Assembly (NCBI GenBank): GCA_031538565.1
Contig: JAVKLS010000013.1
Coordinates: 23,776-87,775, forward strand
Source of the DNA: JASGCK01 sp031538565
Lineage (GTDB): Bacteria; Pseudomonadota; Gammaproteobacteria; Burkholderiales; Burkholderiaceae_C
Direction: 5' to 3'
DNA: 64,000 nucleotides
Shown here piece by piece: positions 7,539 through 14,360 of this stretch (positions are counted from its first letter, which is position 1; every line of letters starts with the position of its first letter). A program made the translations under genes and the position numbers. The notes under the pieces are model-generated. The model did not search any database, was not told the origin of the DNA, and worked only from the letters and a program-made list of their open reading frames with translations.

Positions 7539-7832
7539 TTATGATCCCATGCCACCAGCTGCAAACATATTGAGCCAAGCGTTATCCCAATCGGATTCTG
7601 GTTTTGTTTTTGTCGTGCTCGTAGGCAAAATCTCTTTGTCCACAGATAGCGGTTCAACGGCTGTTTTTGCTGTGCTGATAGCCGCATCTGCAACCTCGCC
7701 CGCTGTGTCGCTGACCCAGTTTGCAGCGCCTTTAATGGCGTTGTATCCCTTAAAAATAAAGTATCCACCCACGGCAAGCCCTGCAATGGCAAGAACGCCT
7801 GTAGCGGTAATGTCTGGCATTTTGATTTTCAT
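7539..7832 (-). CDS. 97-residue virion-type membrane protein
   Basis: Starts MKIKMPDITATGVLAIAGLA. One N-terminal TM helix (residues about 10 to 30, ending in FIFKGY) is followed by an amphipathic Ala-rich region (AANWVSDTAGEVADAAISTA) and a polar tail ending AAGGMGS. The start overlaps the end of the endolysin gene. The short cytoplasmic-side N-terminus with a single helix repeats the design of the endolysin and the Gly-rich gene upstream. This suggests a set of proteins anchored in the viral inner membrane. Function unknown. Confidence 0.6.
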   Translation of the reverse strand: MKIKMPDITATGVLAIAGLAVGGYFIFKGYNAIKGAANWVSDTAGEVADAAISTAKTAVEPLSVDKEILPTSTTKTKPESDWDNAWLNMFAAGGMGS

Positions 7833-8641
7833 GTCGTCACCCCCCCAGATGCGTTGTAGGCAGCAAGCAAGCTGCTCAGTTTTCTCTCTGGCTGTGCATA
7901 CCCAGCCCCTGGCAAACTAGCCCATGTTTTTGCACATCGATTAATTGAGGTTTGTATATCGCCTTTGTCTACGTATGGCAACGCGCCGCATCTGCGTATA
8001 AGCTCTAGGCAGGCGGAATCTTGGCTAGATTCGCTAAAGTCAGGCAGACCTAATTTGTTTGCCAATTCGTCCCACGTCCTGCTCAAAAACTGATACCGTC
8101 CAGCCGCGCTTGTTTTGAGTGTCTCTCCGCGCCTGTTTGTGAAGCTAAATATCTGGCGCGGGTGGTCGTCTAGGTTGTTGCAAAGTGCGCCGCCAAACAT
8201 CATTCTGTAACCGTTAGCGCCTGCGTTTGCCGTGCCCTCGCTATATGCAATCATGTCCAAAAATGCTTGACGGTTTCGCGCTGCATTGTTAGCAGGTGAT
8301 TGGCTGGCTACGGGCTCGGATGCAGGACGATAAAAATGGTAGTCCGATTGGTCATCATTCAATGAGTTGTCTACGGGCTCGGCTGCGGGCTCGGCAGCCA
8401 TCCCTAAAATCTCATCCGCCGTGCTGGATACTGTATCTATGGATGTGGTCATCATGTCATCAATGCTTGTTAGGATGCTGTCTAGCGCTGTTGGTAGTTG
8501 GTTGTCGTCTTCCGTGGGGACTGGGTTATCGCCATACATCGGTATCCTGTTTTCTATATCGCTATTCGCGCCTGCAAACTTTTTGTAGACATACAGCCCA
8601 GCAGCGCTAACAGCAGCCATAGCCAGTAGCTTTTTCAGCAT
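7829..8641 (-). CDS. Membrane-anchored lambda R-type lytic transglycosylase
   Basis: A 270-residue fusion. An N-terminal TM anchor (residues about 5 to 22) and an acidic linker to about residue 120 precede a C-terminal domain resembling lambda R endolysin (GH104): FLDMIAYSEGT with likely catalytic Glu135, then DDHPR, TSAAGRYQFLSRTWDELA, LGLPDF, SQD and WASLPGAGY. It should cleave peptidoglycan glycan strands. The anchor is unusual for lambda R proteins and parallels virion-associated lytic enzymes of membrane phages. It could act in entry, exit or both. The gene lies in the structural operon just upstream of the holin-like gene. Confidence 0.88.
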   Translation of the reverse strand: MLKKLLAMAAVSAAGLYVYKKFAGANSDIENRIPMYGDNPVPTEDDNQLPTALDSILTSIDDMMTTSIDTVSSTADEILGMAAEPAAEPVDNSLNDDQSDYHFYRPASEPVASQSPANNAARNRQAFLDMIAYSEGTANAGANGYRMMFGGALCNNLDDHPRQIFSFTNRRGETLKTSAAGRYQFLSRTWDELANKLGLPDFSESSQDSACLELIRRCGALPYVDKGDIQTSINRCAKTWASLPGAGYAQPERKLSSLLAAYNASGGVTT

Positions 8642-8647
8642 TCGCGG

Positions 8648-9295
8648 CTACCATCCAAAAATGTTTGCGATGCTGTCCCCAAGCCCGTTAACGCTGCTAG
8701 TGACCATGTTGCTAATAGACTTTTGCCCAATCAAATTGCTTGCTACCGCCGCGGCAGCTAGATAACCGCCCGTAGGGTCAAATGCCATGCCGCCCTCGCC
8801 TAGGCCCATATCAGCAATCTCACCAAGCCCCCCCCAGTCCTCGGCCAATCCAGACGCCTGAGAAATTACATCAGCAGCGCCACCACTACCCCCCCCTAAT
8901 CCAGAAATAAAATTACCTAGTTGGTCACCACCTCCGCCAAATAAATCACCAATCGAGCCAATGGCGCTTGAAATACCCGACTGCACGCTTTTATTACCCA
9001 GCACTCCACCAACCAAGCTGCCTAGACCTGCGTATGACTGCGTGCCATTTGCAACATTAAGCTGCCCATAGTATGGCTGTTGATACTGCGGCTGTCTTTG
9101 TTGTCGCATATTGCCACTACCCTGCGAGTATCTCGGCTGCACACCGCCGCCATACATACTCCCCTGCGAAGGTATGGGTGTCATATTGCCGTACACATTA
9201 CTTGGCAATGTAGGCATGGCTGCACTTGATTTTTTTGCGACTAGAAGAAGCGCAGCAATACCAACGGCAGCAAATAGTACTGTTTCTGTTTTCAT
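8648..9295 (-). CDS. Gly-rich membrane protein, probable virion component
   Basis: A 215-residue protein with an N-terminal TM helix (TVLFAAVGIAALLLVA), a Gln/Tyr/Pro-rich segment at about residues 45 to 80 (RQQRQPQYQQPYYGQ), and a long Gly/Ala/Ser-rich C-terminal part with weak hydrophobic stretches (GSLVGGVLGNK, LAAAAVASNLIG). No family recognised. It begins in ATGA overlap with the 71-residue gene and lies 6 bases before the endolysin gene. Low-complexity, Gly-rich membrane proteins occur as inner-membrane or vertex components of tailless phages. A role under the capsid is inferred only from position. Confidence 0.65.
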   Translation of the reverse strand: MKTETVLFAAVGIAALLLVAKKSSAAMPTLPSNVYGNMTPIPSQGSMYGGGVQPRYSQGSGNMRQQRQPQYQQPYYGQLNVANGTQSYAGLGSLVGGVLGNKSVQSGISSAIGSIGDLFGGGGDQLGNFISGLGGGSGGAADVISQASGLAEDWGGLGEIADMGLGEGGMAFDPTGGYLAAAAVASNLIGQKSISNMVTSSVNGLGDSIANIFGW

Positions 9296-9507
9296 ATTTC
9301 GTCAAAATCAAATTCTGAAAATACATAGTTTCCAAAAACGGTTGGATACCTGATTAACAAGGACTCTCCAGGAAGCAAAAAAAACCCACTGCCAGAATAA
9401 ATCTCAACTGTATTTTTCGCTGGTAATAAAACATCTCTAATTTTTGTACCAGACACGTCATACTGAAATCTTGCTAGCCCAGATCCTTGTTCAATTGATG
9501 ATGGCAT
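9292..9507 (-). CDS. 71-residue beta-rich protein, possible minor capsid
   Basis: Starts MPSSIEQGSGLARFQYDVSG and ends FSEFDFDEI. It has no TM helix, and alternating hydrophobic stretches (IRDVLLPA, VEIYSGSGFFLL, SLLIRYPTVF) suggest a beta-sandwich or jelly-roll fragment. AAGGAAAAAATAA upstream of the ATG provides a ribosome site. It lies between the 216-residue beta-rich protein and the Gly-rich membrane protein. A vertex, spike or cement role is plausible but unproven. Confidence 0.6.
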   Translation of the reverse strand: MPSSIEQGSGLARFQYDVSGTKIRDVLLPAKNTVEIYSGSGFFLLPGESLLIRYPTVFGNYVFSEFDFDEI

Positions 9508-9524
9508 TTATTTTTTCCTTAATA

Positions 9525-10175
9525 TTATGTGGCAATACAATAACCTTGACCAACTGCTGCCGTTGAAAGTACTTGAGTGTCAGAATAATATCTAAGTCTT
9601 TTAGACCTAGCCTTATCTCCAAACGAATTCCAATTTATGTAGGTGTAGACAGGAGGAATTGAATGGACGGTTGCAATAATCTCAGAGAGTGAACAAATTG
9701 AAATTTTGTTTATGATGACTGTTTTACTTCCTGTATTTCTAATTCCATCAAAAAGACCAGCTGCAGATGTAGCAGCTACAGGTATTGGTAGACTTGTACC
9801 AGCTACAAATTGTGATGTAAAGTGCGCTGCGAAACTCCTGCCAGATAATGCAGACTGCACGATGCTGCTTTGCGTATTTACGACGCCATTAACGGCTACA
9901 ACTCCCTGAACTTGCTGATTAATAATTTCAGAATCCGAGCAAAGAATCGTGCCAAAAATAGGTATGCCTAGCAGGTTACGTATCTCCAAACGGTCATACT
10001 CTGTGCCACTAAGTCCCTGCCCTACACCGCATGGTGAGAACTCTCCAAAAATACCCCGTACACCAATTGAATTTGGAGCACTTAGAGACTGGATGACAAA
10101 GTAACTCCCAATAGCTGGGACTATATAAGCCCCACTTGCCTGAATCGAAAAGTCATACGATTTAATTTGCCGCAT
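9525..10175 (-). CDS. 216-residue beta-rich protein, candidate penton or spike
   Basis: Starts MRQIKSYDFSIQASGAYIVP. It has no TM helix and is rich in beta-prone hydroxyl and hydrophobic residues throughout (YFVIQSL, VVAVNGVVNTQSSIV, KTVIINKISICSL). AAAGGGG lies 4 bases upstream of the ATG, the same strong ribosome site used for the GTG-start gene before it. It is the second-largest non-membrane structural candidate after the capsid protein and is encoded two genes after it, where PM2-like viruses need a pentameric vertex protein. That role is an inference from size, composition and place. Confidence 0.6.
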   Translation of the reverse strand: MRQIKSYDFSIQASGAYIVPAIGSYFVIQSLSAPNSIGVRGIFGEFSPCGVGQGLSGTEYDRLEIRNLLGIPIFGTILCSDSEIINQQVQGVVAVNGVVNTQSSIVQSALSGRSFAAHFTSQFVAGTSLPIPVAATSAAGLFDGIRNTGSKTVIINKISICSLSEIIATVHSIPPVYTYINWNSFGDKARSKRLRYYSDTQVLSTAAVGQGYCIAT

Positions 10176-10185
10176 CTAAGCCCCT

Positions 10186-10491
10186 TTAGCGCTTAAAAAT
10201 TAACCATGCAGCCAATAGCCCTATAGCACCCACTAAAACAATTGGACTGACTCCAAGTTTTTGAATAATGGTTTGCTCATTACTAACTGGCTGACCAAGC
10301 ATAGAGACCGCCTTTAGACCGTTGTAAATGCTGAATCCGTTTGGATTAGATGAGGCGGAATAGTCATCCATCGTATATGACTGATCACTTGGTAAGCCAT
10401 CAAAACCCATACCCGTAAAAAATGCTAGTGTTTTATCTAAGTCGCTAGGTTGATACGGCTTATTTTGTAGTGTTGAATTGACGCTAAACAC
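10186..10491 (-). CDS. 101-residue protein with C-terminal TM anchor
   Basis: Begins at a GTG (FSVNSTLQNKPYQPSDLDKT follows) with AAAGGGG 7 bases upstream. No ATG alternative gives comparable support. A polar body of about 75 residues ends in one C-terminal hydrophobic helix (VSPIVLVGAIGLLAAWLIF) and KR. The tail-anchored layout places the body on the side opposite the N-terminally anchored proteins encoded further on. It lies 11 bases after the capsid gene. It may bridge capsid and membrane, as minor capsid proteins do in PM2 and PRD1. No homolog recognised. Confidence 0.65.
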   Translation of the reverse strand: MFSVNSTLQNKPYQPSDLDKTLAFFTGMGFDGLPSDQSYTMDDYSASSNPNGFSIYNGLKAVSMLGQPVSNEQTIIQKLGVSPIVLVGAIGLLAAWLIFKR

Positions 10492-10502
10492 AGATATCCC
10501 CT

Positions 10503-11348
10503 TTAGTAAGAGGCTAAAGAAATAAGCTCTTCGGTTTCAATCGTGATAGTTTCAGTAGCGCTAAATGTCCCATACAAAATTGCTTGAGAAACACCAGACT
10601 GCGGGCGGGTATCCCATACTCGGTCAGCCATCATGTTGTCTAGCATGAAGTCCATTACAAATAATCCAGTTTGCGGCATCCGACGATTCCAAACCTGCCA
10701 CTGGTTTGAATCTGTTAGAGAGTGGTCATAGTCTGGAATACCATTGCGGATGGCCTGAATAGATGTTAAATTACTTGCATAAATAAGCACTCGTTTGAAT
10801 ACTGACCCTCCTCCAGATGGGTCGATGTGCGGGACGGACAGTGCAATTTTTTGGCTGGACGCACCAATAACTTGCGTTGCTCGATGGCGGCGATGCATCA
10901 AAAATCGGACATTTTTTTCAGCATCAACGGGCAATGCAGCAGAAATAGCAGCGGATGCTACTAACGTTGGGCTAGTTGCTGCGGAAATGGTTACCTCCAT
11001 CCTTAGGGATGTAATACCACTCGCAGCGGACAAATCCCACGCACCTGCGCTAAAAGCGTTCGATGTGCGTCCAGTTTGCTCCATGAAATTGATGAACAAA
11101 TGTGTTGCGTCCGATGCATTACCTTTTTGAGCCTCTGATAGGTTTAGTTTTGCACCATCGGTTTCAAAAACAACTTTACCATTTGCTTTAATCTGGATTA
11201 GGGTAATCAAAGATTTTGTGAATGTCGTCCCGCCAAGCGTGAGTAATACGCCCTCCAAACAAAACCCCAAAAGATTATTCATGTCCAACGTGGCAATGCC
11301 TGTATTGATGACGTTATTGAATGGGTTGCATACATAGATTTTTTGCAT
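10503..11348 (-). CDS. Major capsid protein, PM2 P2-like double jelly roll
   Basis: A 281-residue protein starting MQKIYVCNPFNNVINTG. Segments line up by eye with corticovirus PM2 P2 (about 269 residues). IKANGKVVFETDGAKLNL matches the NVRVELDGRLLSTYKTL region. ITSLRMEVTISAA matches the first-domain closing strand. FVMDFMLDNMMADRV matches YTIDFMLEGDVYQSV, and the closing ETITIETEEL matches the last strand. Two similar-sized beta domains are separated near residue 145. It would form the trimeric pseudo-hexameric capsomer of a tailless icosahedral shell. AGGA precedes the ATG. Structure prediction or profile search would settle the family. Confidence 0.82.
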   Translation of the reverse strand: MQKIYVCNPFNNVINTGIATLDMNNLLGFCLEGVLLTLGGTTFTKSLITLIQIKANGKVVFETDGAKLNLSEAQKGNASDATHLFINFMEQTGRTSNAFSAGAWDLSAASGITSLRMEVTISAATSPTLVASAAISAALPVDAEKNVRFLMHRRHRATQVIGASSQKIALSVPHIDPSGGGSVFKRVLIYASNLTSIQAIRNGIPDYDHSLTDSNQWQVWNRRMPQTGLFVMDFMLDNMMADRVWDTRPQSGVSQAILYGTFSATETITIETEELISLASY

Positions 11349-11381
11349 GGTGTTTTTCCTGTAATCCTGTGTAGATTTAGA

Positions 11382-11555
11382 TTAGCAATTGGGTGTTGTT
11401 ACAGATTGAATCGCAGGGCCAATTACTGGCAGCTGTGCGGCAATCACTATACCCAGAACACCCAAAGCAGCACCCTTAACTGCTTGGTTAGGGATGAACT
11501 TGTAAACCGCAAAAGCAGCTCCGGCCGGTAAAAGAATTTTTGCAAAATTTGGCAT
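11382..11555 (-). CDS. 57-residue two-TM miniprotein
   Basis: Starts MPNFAKILLPAGAAFAVYKF. A first hydrophobic stretch, a short turn (PNQAVKG), and a second helix (AALGVLGIVIAAQLPVIG) lead to a polar tail ending TTPNC. TTAGGAG lies 8 bases upstream of the ATG. It is the first gene of the capsid transcription unit, 33 bases before the capsid gene. Its abundance-prone position and size match the major membrane proteins of PM2 (P3, P6). That role is an inference. Confidence 0.65.
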   Translation of the reverse strand: MPNFAKILLPAGAAFAVYKFIPNQAVKGAALGVLGIVIAAQLPVIGPAIQSVTTPNC

Positions 11556-11675
11556 TTTGAATGCTCCTAAAAAATTGGTTATTGAAAGACAGCGCTAATT
11601 TTTTATGACTTTGCAAACTTCTCAAAAAGACCCCACTTAGGAGGGTATAAATCAGGGGGGTTACAAAAATTATTT
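11556..11675 (-). promoter_or_regulatory. Gap between ATPase and capsid unit, with a weak hairpin
   Basis: This 120-base gap is the largest break in the leftward structural operon and is AT-rich. On the minus strand a short stem (11646-11643 with 11633-11630, C/G-rich) is followed by T5, a weak terminator candidate. AT-rich sequence follows before the ribosome site of the 57-residue gene. A separate late promoter for the capsid genes could lie here, but no convincing -35/-10 pair is visible. Confidence 0.3.
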
Positions 11676-12305
11676 TCAAAATTTAAGCGTTCCGCGAACA
11701 ACTTTTCCGCGCTGGACATCCATTTCGATGTAATGCAAATCAGGCAGTTTCAGCAGCTCGTTCCAGTCGCAGCCCAAAAACGTTGCTACAGCTTTTGCAT
11801 CGGGTATGTTTGCAAGCCTCCCGCAATGGATGATGTCAGCGCAGGCGATGAAATCTTTGTCAACACTCGCAGGGCGCTGAGAAGCGCCGATTAGCGTCAT
11901 GCCCGCGTGTCGACCTAACAAAGAAGCCTCTCGCCATGCGGGAGGTGCTTTGTTTGCTTTGGTGACAAACGCAAGCTCTTCAACCAACAAGGTGCAGTTT
12001 CCAACTGTGCGGGCAGCGCGGCATAAAAGGTCAAATGCCGCGTCACTTTTTGCGTAATCAACTTGATAGGATACGCGCCAAGCCTTATCACGCATGGCTT
12101 GCAACGTATCAATCAAATTTGAGGTTGGTTTGGCCGTGGCCGCATACTCATGCATATAGTCCCACACAAGCAAGCGTTTTGCGGCGCTAACCTCGGGATG
12201 CTTTTTTATCCATGCGCTCTTACCCGTGCCACGAGCCCCAAATACTGCGATTACCTTTGCCTTGCTACTCGTCCGCTGCGGGCTCGTCGTCTTTTGCTTT
12301 GTCAT
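11676..12305 (-). CDS. Genome-packaging-type P-loop ATPase (FtsK/HerA, A32-like)
   Basis: A 209-residue single-domain ATPase with Walker A at residues 23 to 30 (GARGTGKS), Walker B TLLVEE at 105 to 110, and a sensor-like segment (GRHAGMTLIGASQRP) at about 131 to 144, ending with VATFLGCDWNELLKLP. Length and order match the A32-type packaging ATPases of membrane-containing tailless viruses (PM2 P9, PRD1 P9). Zot-type proteins of filamentous phages are related but have a TM domain, absent here. The start at 12305 (MTKQKT) is preferred; an ATG at 12344 would lengthen the overlap with the upstream gene. Confidence 0.85.
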   Translation of the reverse strand: MTKQKTTSPQRTSSKAKVIAVFGARGTGKSAWIKKHPEVSAAKRLLVWDYMHEYAATAKPTSNLIDTLQAMRDKAWRVSYQVDYAKSDAAFDLLCRAARTVGNCTLLVEELAFVTKANKAPPAWREASLLGRHAGMTLIGASQRPASVDKDFIACADIIHCGRLANIPDAKAVATFLGCDWNELLKLPDLHYIEMDVQRGKVVRGTLKF

Positions 12306-12696
12306 TGCTAATCCGTTTTTCAGCTGCGCCCTGCGCTGATACATAGCCCATAAGCAAAGGGAGGCACGCCATCGCTAGGGCACCCTCCTCTGGGTAGTCA
12401 GCTACGACAGGCATCAACTTTGCAAGATATTTATTAACGACTGGCGGCACAGCATCCGCTACCGCTTTTAACGATGCGTCCGTCCACTCACGTTCAATCT
12501 CTGGCAGCCCGCGCGCTACCCTTGCACGCACTGCTTTTAGCAAGCCAAGCGCCACGTTTGCAAATGCGGCAAACATGGCGGCATTGTCAACCTCAGGGGT
12601 TGGCTGCGCGGCACTATCTACTCCACCCGATGGCTGACTATTTTCCGAATCAATCGCAGCAGCTTGTATACCTAGTTGTTCAAGTGGGTCAGTCAT
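12265..12696 (-). CDS. 143-residue protein encoded upstream of the packaging ATPase
   Basis: Starts MTDPLEQLGIQAAAIDSENS. A disordered acidic N-terminus of about 40 residues precedes a helical region (AAMFAAFANVALGLLKAVRA, then ADAVPPVVNKYLAKLMPVV and a moderately hydrophobic ALAMACLPLLMGYVSA) and an acidic, lysine-containing tail. It is not recognised. It overlaps the zinc-ribbon gene before it by 4 bases and the ATPase start by 41 bases, so all three are probably coupled. A partner of the ATPase or a weakly membrane-associated virion protein are options. A single TM around residues 107 to 121 is uncertain. Confidence 0.7.
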   Translation of the reverse strand: MTDPLEQLGIQAAAIDSENSQPSGGVDSAAQPTPEVDNAAMFAAFANVALGLLKAVRARVARGLPEIEREWTDASLKAVADAVPPVVNKYLAKLMPVVADYPEEGALAMACLPLLMGYVSAQGAAEKRISNDKAKDDEPAADE

Positions 12697-12989
12697 AGCG
12701 CCCCCAAATTAAAAACCGAATTCACCTGCTTAGTAGGGGGGGGTTCTTTGGCTGTTTCAGTAACCCCCTTATGGGGGGTATTTTTAGGGGTACTTATAGG
12801 GGCTGGTTCGTCCTCCTCTAAGGGGGTCATTTTTGCACGTATATCGCGCGCCAATTTAGACCCAGCTTTGGCAAATGCAGTAAGGTCGCATCGGTGGCAT
12901 CTAAGGGTGATTGTGTGTCCAGTTGACTCGCTAACTGTCGCCTCGCTGTTGTTGCAATGAGGGCATTTTGTGTAGCCGATTTTTGCCAT
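12693..12989 (-). CDS. Zinc-ribbon protein
   Basis: A 98-residue protein. An N-terminal ribbon with two Cys pairs (CPHC at about residue 9 and CHRC at about 31) is spaced as in topoisomerase- and primase-type zinc ribbons. A basic stretch (AKAGSKLARDIRAKM) and a proline-rich disordered tail follow. It probably binds DNA or RNA and may act in replication or late transcription. The tail-coding DNA contains C/G runs forming a strong hairpin (about 12764 to 12780). It overlaps the next gene by ATGA. No specific family recognised. Confidence 0.75.
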   Translation of the reverse strand: MAKIGYTKCPHCNNSEATVSESTGHTITLRCHRCDLTAFAKAGSKLARDIRAKMTPLEEDEPAPISTPKNTPHKGVTETAKEPPPTKQVNSVFNLGAL

Positions 12990-12991
12990 GA

Positions 12992-13147
12992 TTAGCCTTT
13001 ATTCTTTAGTTGCTCGATATCCCGCTCTTGCTTGTCTATGGCCGAAGCCATAGCTAGTAGCAAATCCTTAAACGGCTTAGGCACTAACGCCGCCTGTGGC
13101 AACGCTAGAGCACTTTGAGCCTGTGGTTTAAGCGGCTGCGGCTGCAT
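12992..13147 (-). CDS. 51-residue hypothetical protein
   Basis: Starts MQPQPLKPQAQSALALPQAA, followed by a helical stretch (FKDLLLAMASAIDKQERDIE) and a basic end. It fills the gap between two other small genes exactly: its start overlaps the end of the 70-residue gene by 20 bases in another frame, and it stops 2 bases before the zinc-ribbon ATG. No clear ribosome site precedes the ATG at 13147. An internal ATG at about 13054 is a shorter option. Coding status rests mainly on the tight fit. Confidence 0.45.
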   Translation of the reverse strand: MQPQPLKPQAQSALALPQAALVPKPFKDLLLAMASAIDKQERDIEQLKNKG

Positions 13148-13340
13148 CTGTGTGCTGGTCAGCATCTACGGCGGCGGCGGGGATTGTTTGAGCCTCTTCG
13201 CGCTCAATTTGAGCCTTAAGCAAGGCGATATTTGATGCGCGGTCACGGCCCTGGCGTTCGCCGTCGCTGAAAAGGCTGGCGGCGTGTGTGTCTTTGAGAT
13301 TATCCAAATGGCACTTTAGTGCGTCTAAAAATTTGTTCAT
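13128..13340 (-). CDS. 70-residue hypothetical protein
   Basis: Starts MNKFLDALKCHLDNLKDTHA and ends in an Ala-rich tail. It is charged and predicted helical (ALLKAQIEREEAQ), without TM segments. AAAAGG lies upstream of the ATG. It is the first gene leftward from the origin-like region, so an early role (replication accessory or regulator) is possible. No family recognised. Confidence 0.6.
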   Translation of the reverse strand: MNKFLDALKCHLDNLKDTHAASLFSDGERQGRDRASNIALLKAQIEREEAQTIPAAAVDADQHTDAAAAA

Positions 13341-13682
13341 GGTGTTAGCCTTTTAAAAAGCCAACCCCATCCCGCCGCGCGGGTCAAATAATACCCGATT
13401 TAAGGCGGTTTTTAGAGCGCGCCTATGACTGAGGGTGTAAAAACAAAATAAACGGCTGTTTGACTCCTTAAAACGCCTTGGATGATGTTTGTGGCGGGAG
13501 GTTTGATGTCAAAAAAGTCCCCTCCCTCACTGATTAACGGTTTTAGGTGAGCCCGTAGGGCGAGGGCGAAGCCCTGCGGCGTAAGCCGCTTCAATGACCC
13601 CAGCTCACGGCGAAGCCGCTATTGTGAATAAACCTGTTGATAACTTTGTGCTTAACTGGGTGTCTACGCGCACGTAGTAGTA
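13341..13682. other. Gene-free origin-like region with hairpins and DnaA-box array
   Basis: This 342-base stretch holds no supported gene. At 13563-13618 there are three short GC hairpins with GAA or GTAA loops (13563-13575, 13576-13589, 13608-13618). Immediately to the right are three DnaA-box-like 9-mers at exact 12-base spacing: TGTGAATAA at 13623 (perfect match to TGTGNATAA), TGTTGATAA at 13635, and TGTGCTTAA at 13647. Beyond it, four copies of ACCCTGCCG or near variants lie between 13709 and 13770. Together this resembles a plasmid-type replication origin for the circular viral form. It is an inference from pattern. Confidence 0.6.
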
Positions 13683-13838
13683 ATGAATTCAGTCTTTGAT
13701 ACCCCTGCCGCAGACCCTGCCGCTTATCTGTTGCTACGCCATGACTGGCGCGGGTTTGACCCTGCCGTAGACCCTGCCGCGTATTTATATAGACGCGACA
13801 AATTTAACTGGGTTCTTTTGGGAATTTTCTGGGGGTGA
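13683..13838 (+). CDS. 51-residue repeat protein or iteron region
   Basis: An open frame starting MNSVFDTPAADPAAYLLLRH that contains a two-fold peptide repeat (DPAAYL at residues 11 and 29, each preceded by FD and PA). The two copies use different codons for the same residues (GCT/GCG, CTG/TTA), which favours selection on protein over DNA. No good ribosome site is visible, and the end overlaps the convergent winged-helix gene by 35 bases. The same DNA carries four ACCCTGCCG-like repeats and could instead be iterons for an initiator. Confidence 0.35.
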   Translation: MNSVFDTPAADPAAYLLLRHDWRGFDPAVDPAAYLYRRDKFNWVLLGIFWG

Positions 13839-14163
13839 CTTTTAGCCTTAATTGCCCCTGCTCAAGGTTTTTTAAACCCCTGCGGACGAGCCCACACGCA
13901 ATTAAATCGTCTAATGCGCGGCGCACTTGCGACAGGGTCGGGGCACGCATACGATTGCCCCGATCAGGCGCGGGAGGGGTAAGCAGCTCGATTAGACGGG
14001 CGTAGTTAGATAGGCATTCACCGCTGCTAAAGTCGCTATGAATGACGATTAGCATATACAGCGCAGCCGCCAAAGGGTGGCGCAGCACGTTGTAGAGGAC
14101 ATTGAGTTCCTGCATGTTTAGCCAAAGAAAATCAGGGGTGCGAAGCCCTGCGATGCGCTCCAT
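13804..14163 (-). CDS. Winged-helix protein, candidate replication initiator
   Basis: A 119-residue protein starting MERIAGLRTPDFLWLNMQEL. It has an N-terminal helical part (LYNVLRHPLAAALYMLIVIH), then a winged-helix-like unit (APTLSQVRRALDDLIACGLVRR) and beta-prone basic end. This resembles DNA-binding domains of plasmid initiators or partition regulators, although no family is assigned. It is encoded beside the origin-like region, which supports a replication or copy-control role. Its ATG overlaps the stop of the preceding gene (TAATG). Confidence 0.6.
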   Translation of the reverse strand: MERIAGLRTPDFLWLNMQELNVLYNVLRHPLAAALYMLIVIHSDFSSGECLSNYARLIELLTPPAPDRGNRMRAPTLSQVRRALDDLIACGLVRRGLKNLEQGQLRLKVTPRKFPKEPS

Positions 14164-14360
14164 TATTGGGCAAACATCTCTAGCGCTTTGGCAAGCGCGC
14201 GCGCATCTTGCGGCATTAGGACAATGGGGATATGCACCCCGTTGTCGTATACAGTCAACACGATGCGGTCACCGATGTTTGGAACGACAAAATGCTCAAT
14301 GGTTGCGTTTATTGACCGCCCTTGCAAGTCAACGGCGGAAAGCGGCATGGATGCGCTCAT
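14163..14360 (-). CDS. 65-residue hypothetical protein
   Basis: Starts MSASMPLSAVDLQGRSINAT. It is beta-rich in the middle (IGDRIVLTVYDNGVHIPIVL) with a C-terminal helix (ARALAKALEMFAQ). GGGGGCGG lies upstream of the ATG at 14360. The frame is open further upstream but runs antisense through the divergent 14405 gene, so the short form is chosen. Its first 21 bases match 20 of 21 at the start of the gene at 14917. Function unknown; it is coupled to the winged-helix gene. Confidence 0.6.
   Translation of the reverse strand: MSASMPLSAVDLQGRSINATIEHFVVPNIGDRIVLTVYDNGVHIPIVLMPQDARALAKALEMFAQ

Noticed and set aside
8648..9295. Tail tape-measure or other tail protein
   Set aside because: The protein is short, Gly-rich and starts with a TM helix; no tail genes of any kind are found in the element.
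11488..11679. 63-codon leftward frame over the 57-residue membrane gene
   Set aside because: It lacks a ribosome site and overlaps in another frame the better supported gene at 11382-11555, which has a strong TTAGGAG site.
13412..13594. 60-codon leftward frame in the origin-like region
   Set aside because: It would start at a TTG without a ribosome site and covers the hairpins; composition looks non-coding.
13709..13770. CRISPR-like repeats
   Set aside because: The units are about 10 bases, spaced irregularly, and lie in pairs in an open frame; no spacer-repeat pattern and no cas genes.
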